In this document: in pieces, positions 63,362-64,000 of the stretch | How positions within the stretch are numbered: the first letter of the stretch is position 1 | Layout of the letters: the number at the start of each line of letters is the position of its first letter | Assembly: GCA_965276815.1 (NCBI GenBank) | Contig: CBDIBE010000008.1 | Location: 1-64,000 of the forward strand | Source of the DNA: JAVVHH01 sp965276815 | Lineage (GTDB): Bacteria > Pseudomonadota > Alphaproteobacteria > Acetobacterales > Acetobacteraceae | Direction of reading: 5' to 3' | DNA length: 64,000 nt | Program-made: the position numbers and the translations under genes | The notes under the pieces: generated by a model | Database searches by the model: none | What the model was told of the DNA's origin: nothing | What the model saw: only the letters and a program-made list of their open reading frames with translations

Positions 63362-64000
63362 ATGCTGGCGACAGTATTGCAGGCCGTGGCGAACGGCCTG
63401 CTGATCGGGGGCATCTACGCGCTGGTCAGCATCGGGGTCACGCTGATCTTCGGCGTGGTGAAGATCGTGAACTTCGCCCAAGGCGAGTTCGTGATGATCG
63501 GCATGTATATCAGCTTCTTCCTCGCGACCCGGTTCGGGATCGATCCGCTGCTGTCGCTGCTGGTGTCGATGCCGGTGCTGTTCGGCATCGGCGTGCTGCT
63601 GCAGCGGACCTTGATCCGCCGGGTGCTCTCGCTCGGCGACATGCCCCAAATCTTTCTCACCTTCGCGCTGTCGCTGCTGCTGGTGAACGTGATGCTGCTG
63701 CTGTTCACCGCGGACTACCGGACGGTCCACACGTCTTATACGGACCTCTCGGTCCGGCTCGGTGAGGTCTATCTGCCGGTCGCCAAGCTGATCGCGTTCG
63801 GCGTCGCAATGTTGCTGAGCTTTTTGCTGTGGGTGTTCCTGCGCGCGACCGACCTCGGCAAATCCATGCGCGCGGCGGCGCAGAAGCCCGAAGTGGCCAA
63901 GCTGATGGGGATCGACCCGGACCGGGTGTTCGCGATCGCGGTGGGGATCTCGCTGGCGCTGGCGGGGGCGGCCGGGTCGCTGCTGATGCCGTTCTACCCG
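63362..64000 (+). CDS. LivH-like ABC permease, incomplete at the right edge
   Basis: 213 codons are present from ATG 63362, two bases after the preceding stop, with no stop before position 64000. The sequence LQAVANGLLIGGIYALVSIG and VTLIFGVVKIVNFAQGEFVM has the LivH signature, and DLGKSMRAAAQKPEVAKLMG is the coupling loop. Inner-membrane half of the importer started by the Tat-exported binding protein; the LivM and ATPase genes presumably lie to the right. Confidence 0.92.
   Translation, partial: MLATVLQAVANGLLIGGIYALVSIGVTLIFGVVKIVNFAQGEFVMIGMYISFFLATRFGIDPLLSLLVSMPVLFGIGVLLQRTLIRRVLSLGDMPQIFLTFALSLLLVNVMLLLFTADYRTVHTSYTDLSVRLGEVYLPVAKLIAFGVAMLLSFLLWVFLRATDLGKSMRAAAQKPEVAKLMGIDPDRVFAIAVGISLALAGAAGSLLMPFYP

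Overview
This 64 kb window is GC-rich, densely coded bacterial chromosome with no rRNA, tRNA, CRISPR array or intact transposase that I could see. The gene content points to an alphaproteobacterium, most likely Rhodospirillales/Acetobacteraceae: an F1-only ATP synthase operon (atpHAGDC), accB-accC followed by aat, a glutathione-dependent class III alcohol dehydrogenase, an intracellular Cys-type polyhydroxybutyrate depolymerase and many ABC substrate-binding proteins. The taxonomic placement is inference; the gene calls rest on motifs read from the translations.

Layout. 1-1985: a glycine-rich secreted protein running off the left edge and apparently frameshifted, then an AraC-type regulator with a 20-bp tandem repeat in front of it. 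2032-8606: a small-molecule utilisation cluster (D-2-hydroxyacid dehydrogenase, NMT1-type binding protein, VOC enzyme, hydroxypyridine-type FAD monooxygenase, gamma-glutamyltransferase) ending in a broken MFS transporter. 8645-10650: a decayed, duplicated toxin-immunity island, with AHH-nuclease toxin scraps each followed by an intact imm11/DUF1629-like gene and the same hairpin; a fragment of a short-chain dehydrogenase was copied along. 10689-14855: the full SDR, phaZ, a small hypothetical gene, class III ADH and HU. 14942-19358: a complete LivK-H-M-G-F importer in one overlapping operon. 19502-23302: two polysaccharide-deacetylase-fold proteins and an unusual ATP-grasp/low-molecular-weight tyrosine phosphatase fusion. 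23373-26093: luciferase-family oxidoreductase and SelO. 26080-32653: a large DUF3971/AsmA-like envelope protein, glnE and a peroxiredoxin. 32648-37587: the minus-strand chain accB-accC-aat, two paralogous periplasmic proteins and a C-terminally extended MsrQ. 37678-43456: a ferritin-like di-iron protein and the F1 ATPase operon.

43714-48672: an RTX-type secreted protein and a sugar ABC importer lacking its ATPase. 48718-50637: a dmeR-dmeF-DUF305 metal-resistance operon with a C/G-tract operator candidate. 50658-55382: two tandem M17 aminopeptidases, cysQ and the Sua5/TsaC threonylcarbamoyl-AMP synthase. 55370-58630: a secreted protein of eight ~110-residue repeats that shares its C-terminal secretion-type module with the 43.7 kb protein. 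58782-64000: amidase, M20 carboxypeptidase, two binding proteins and a LivH permease cut by the right edge, likely a hydrolyse-and-import cluster for an amide or peptide-like compound.

The parts most worth a second look are the decayed AHH/imm11 duplication, the ATP-grasp-phosphatase fusion beside a WalW-type deacetylase, the C-terminal module shared by two large secreted proteins, and the aat-to-msrQ operon with its duplicated periplasmic proteins.
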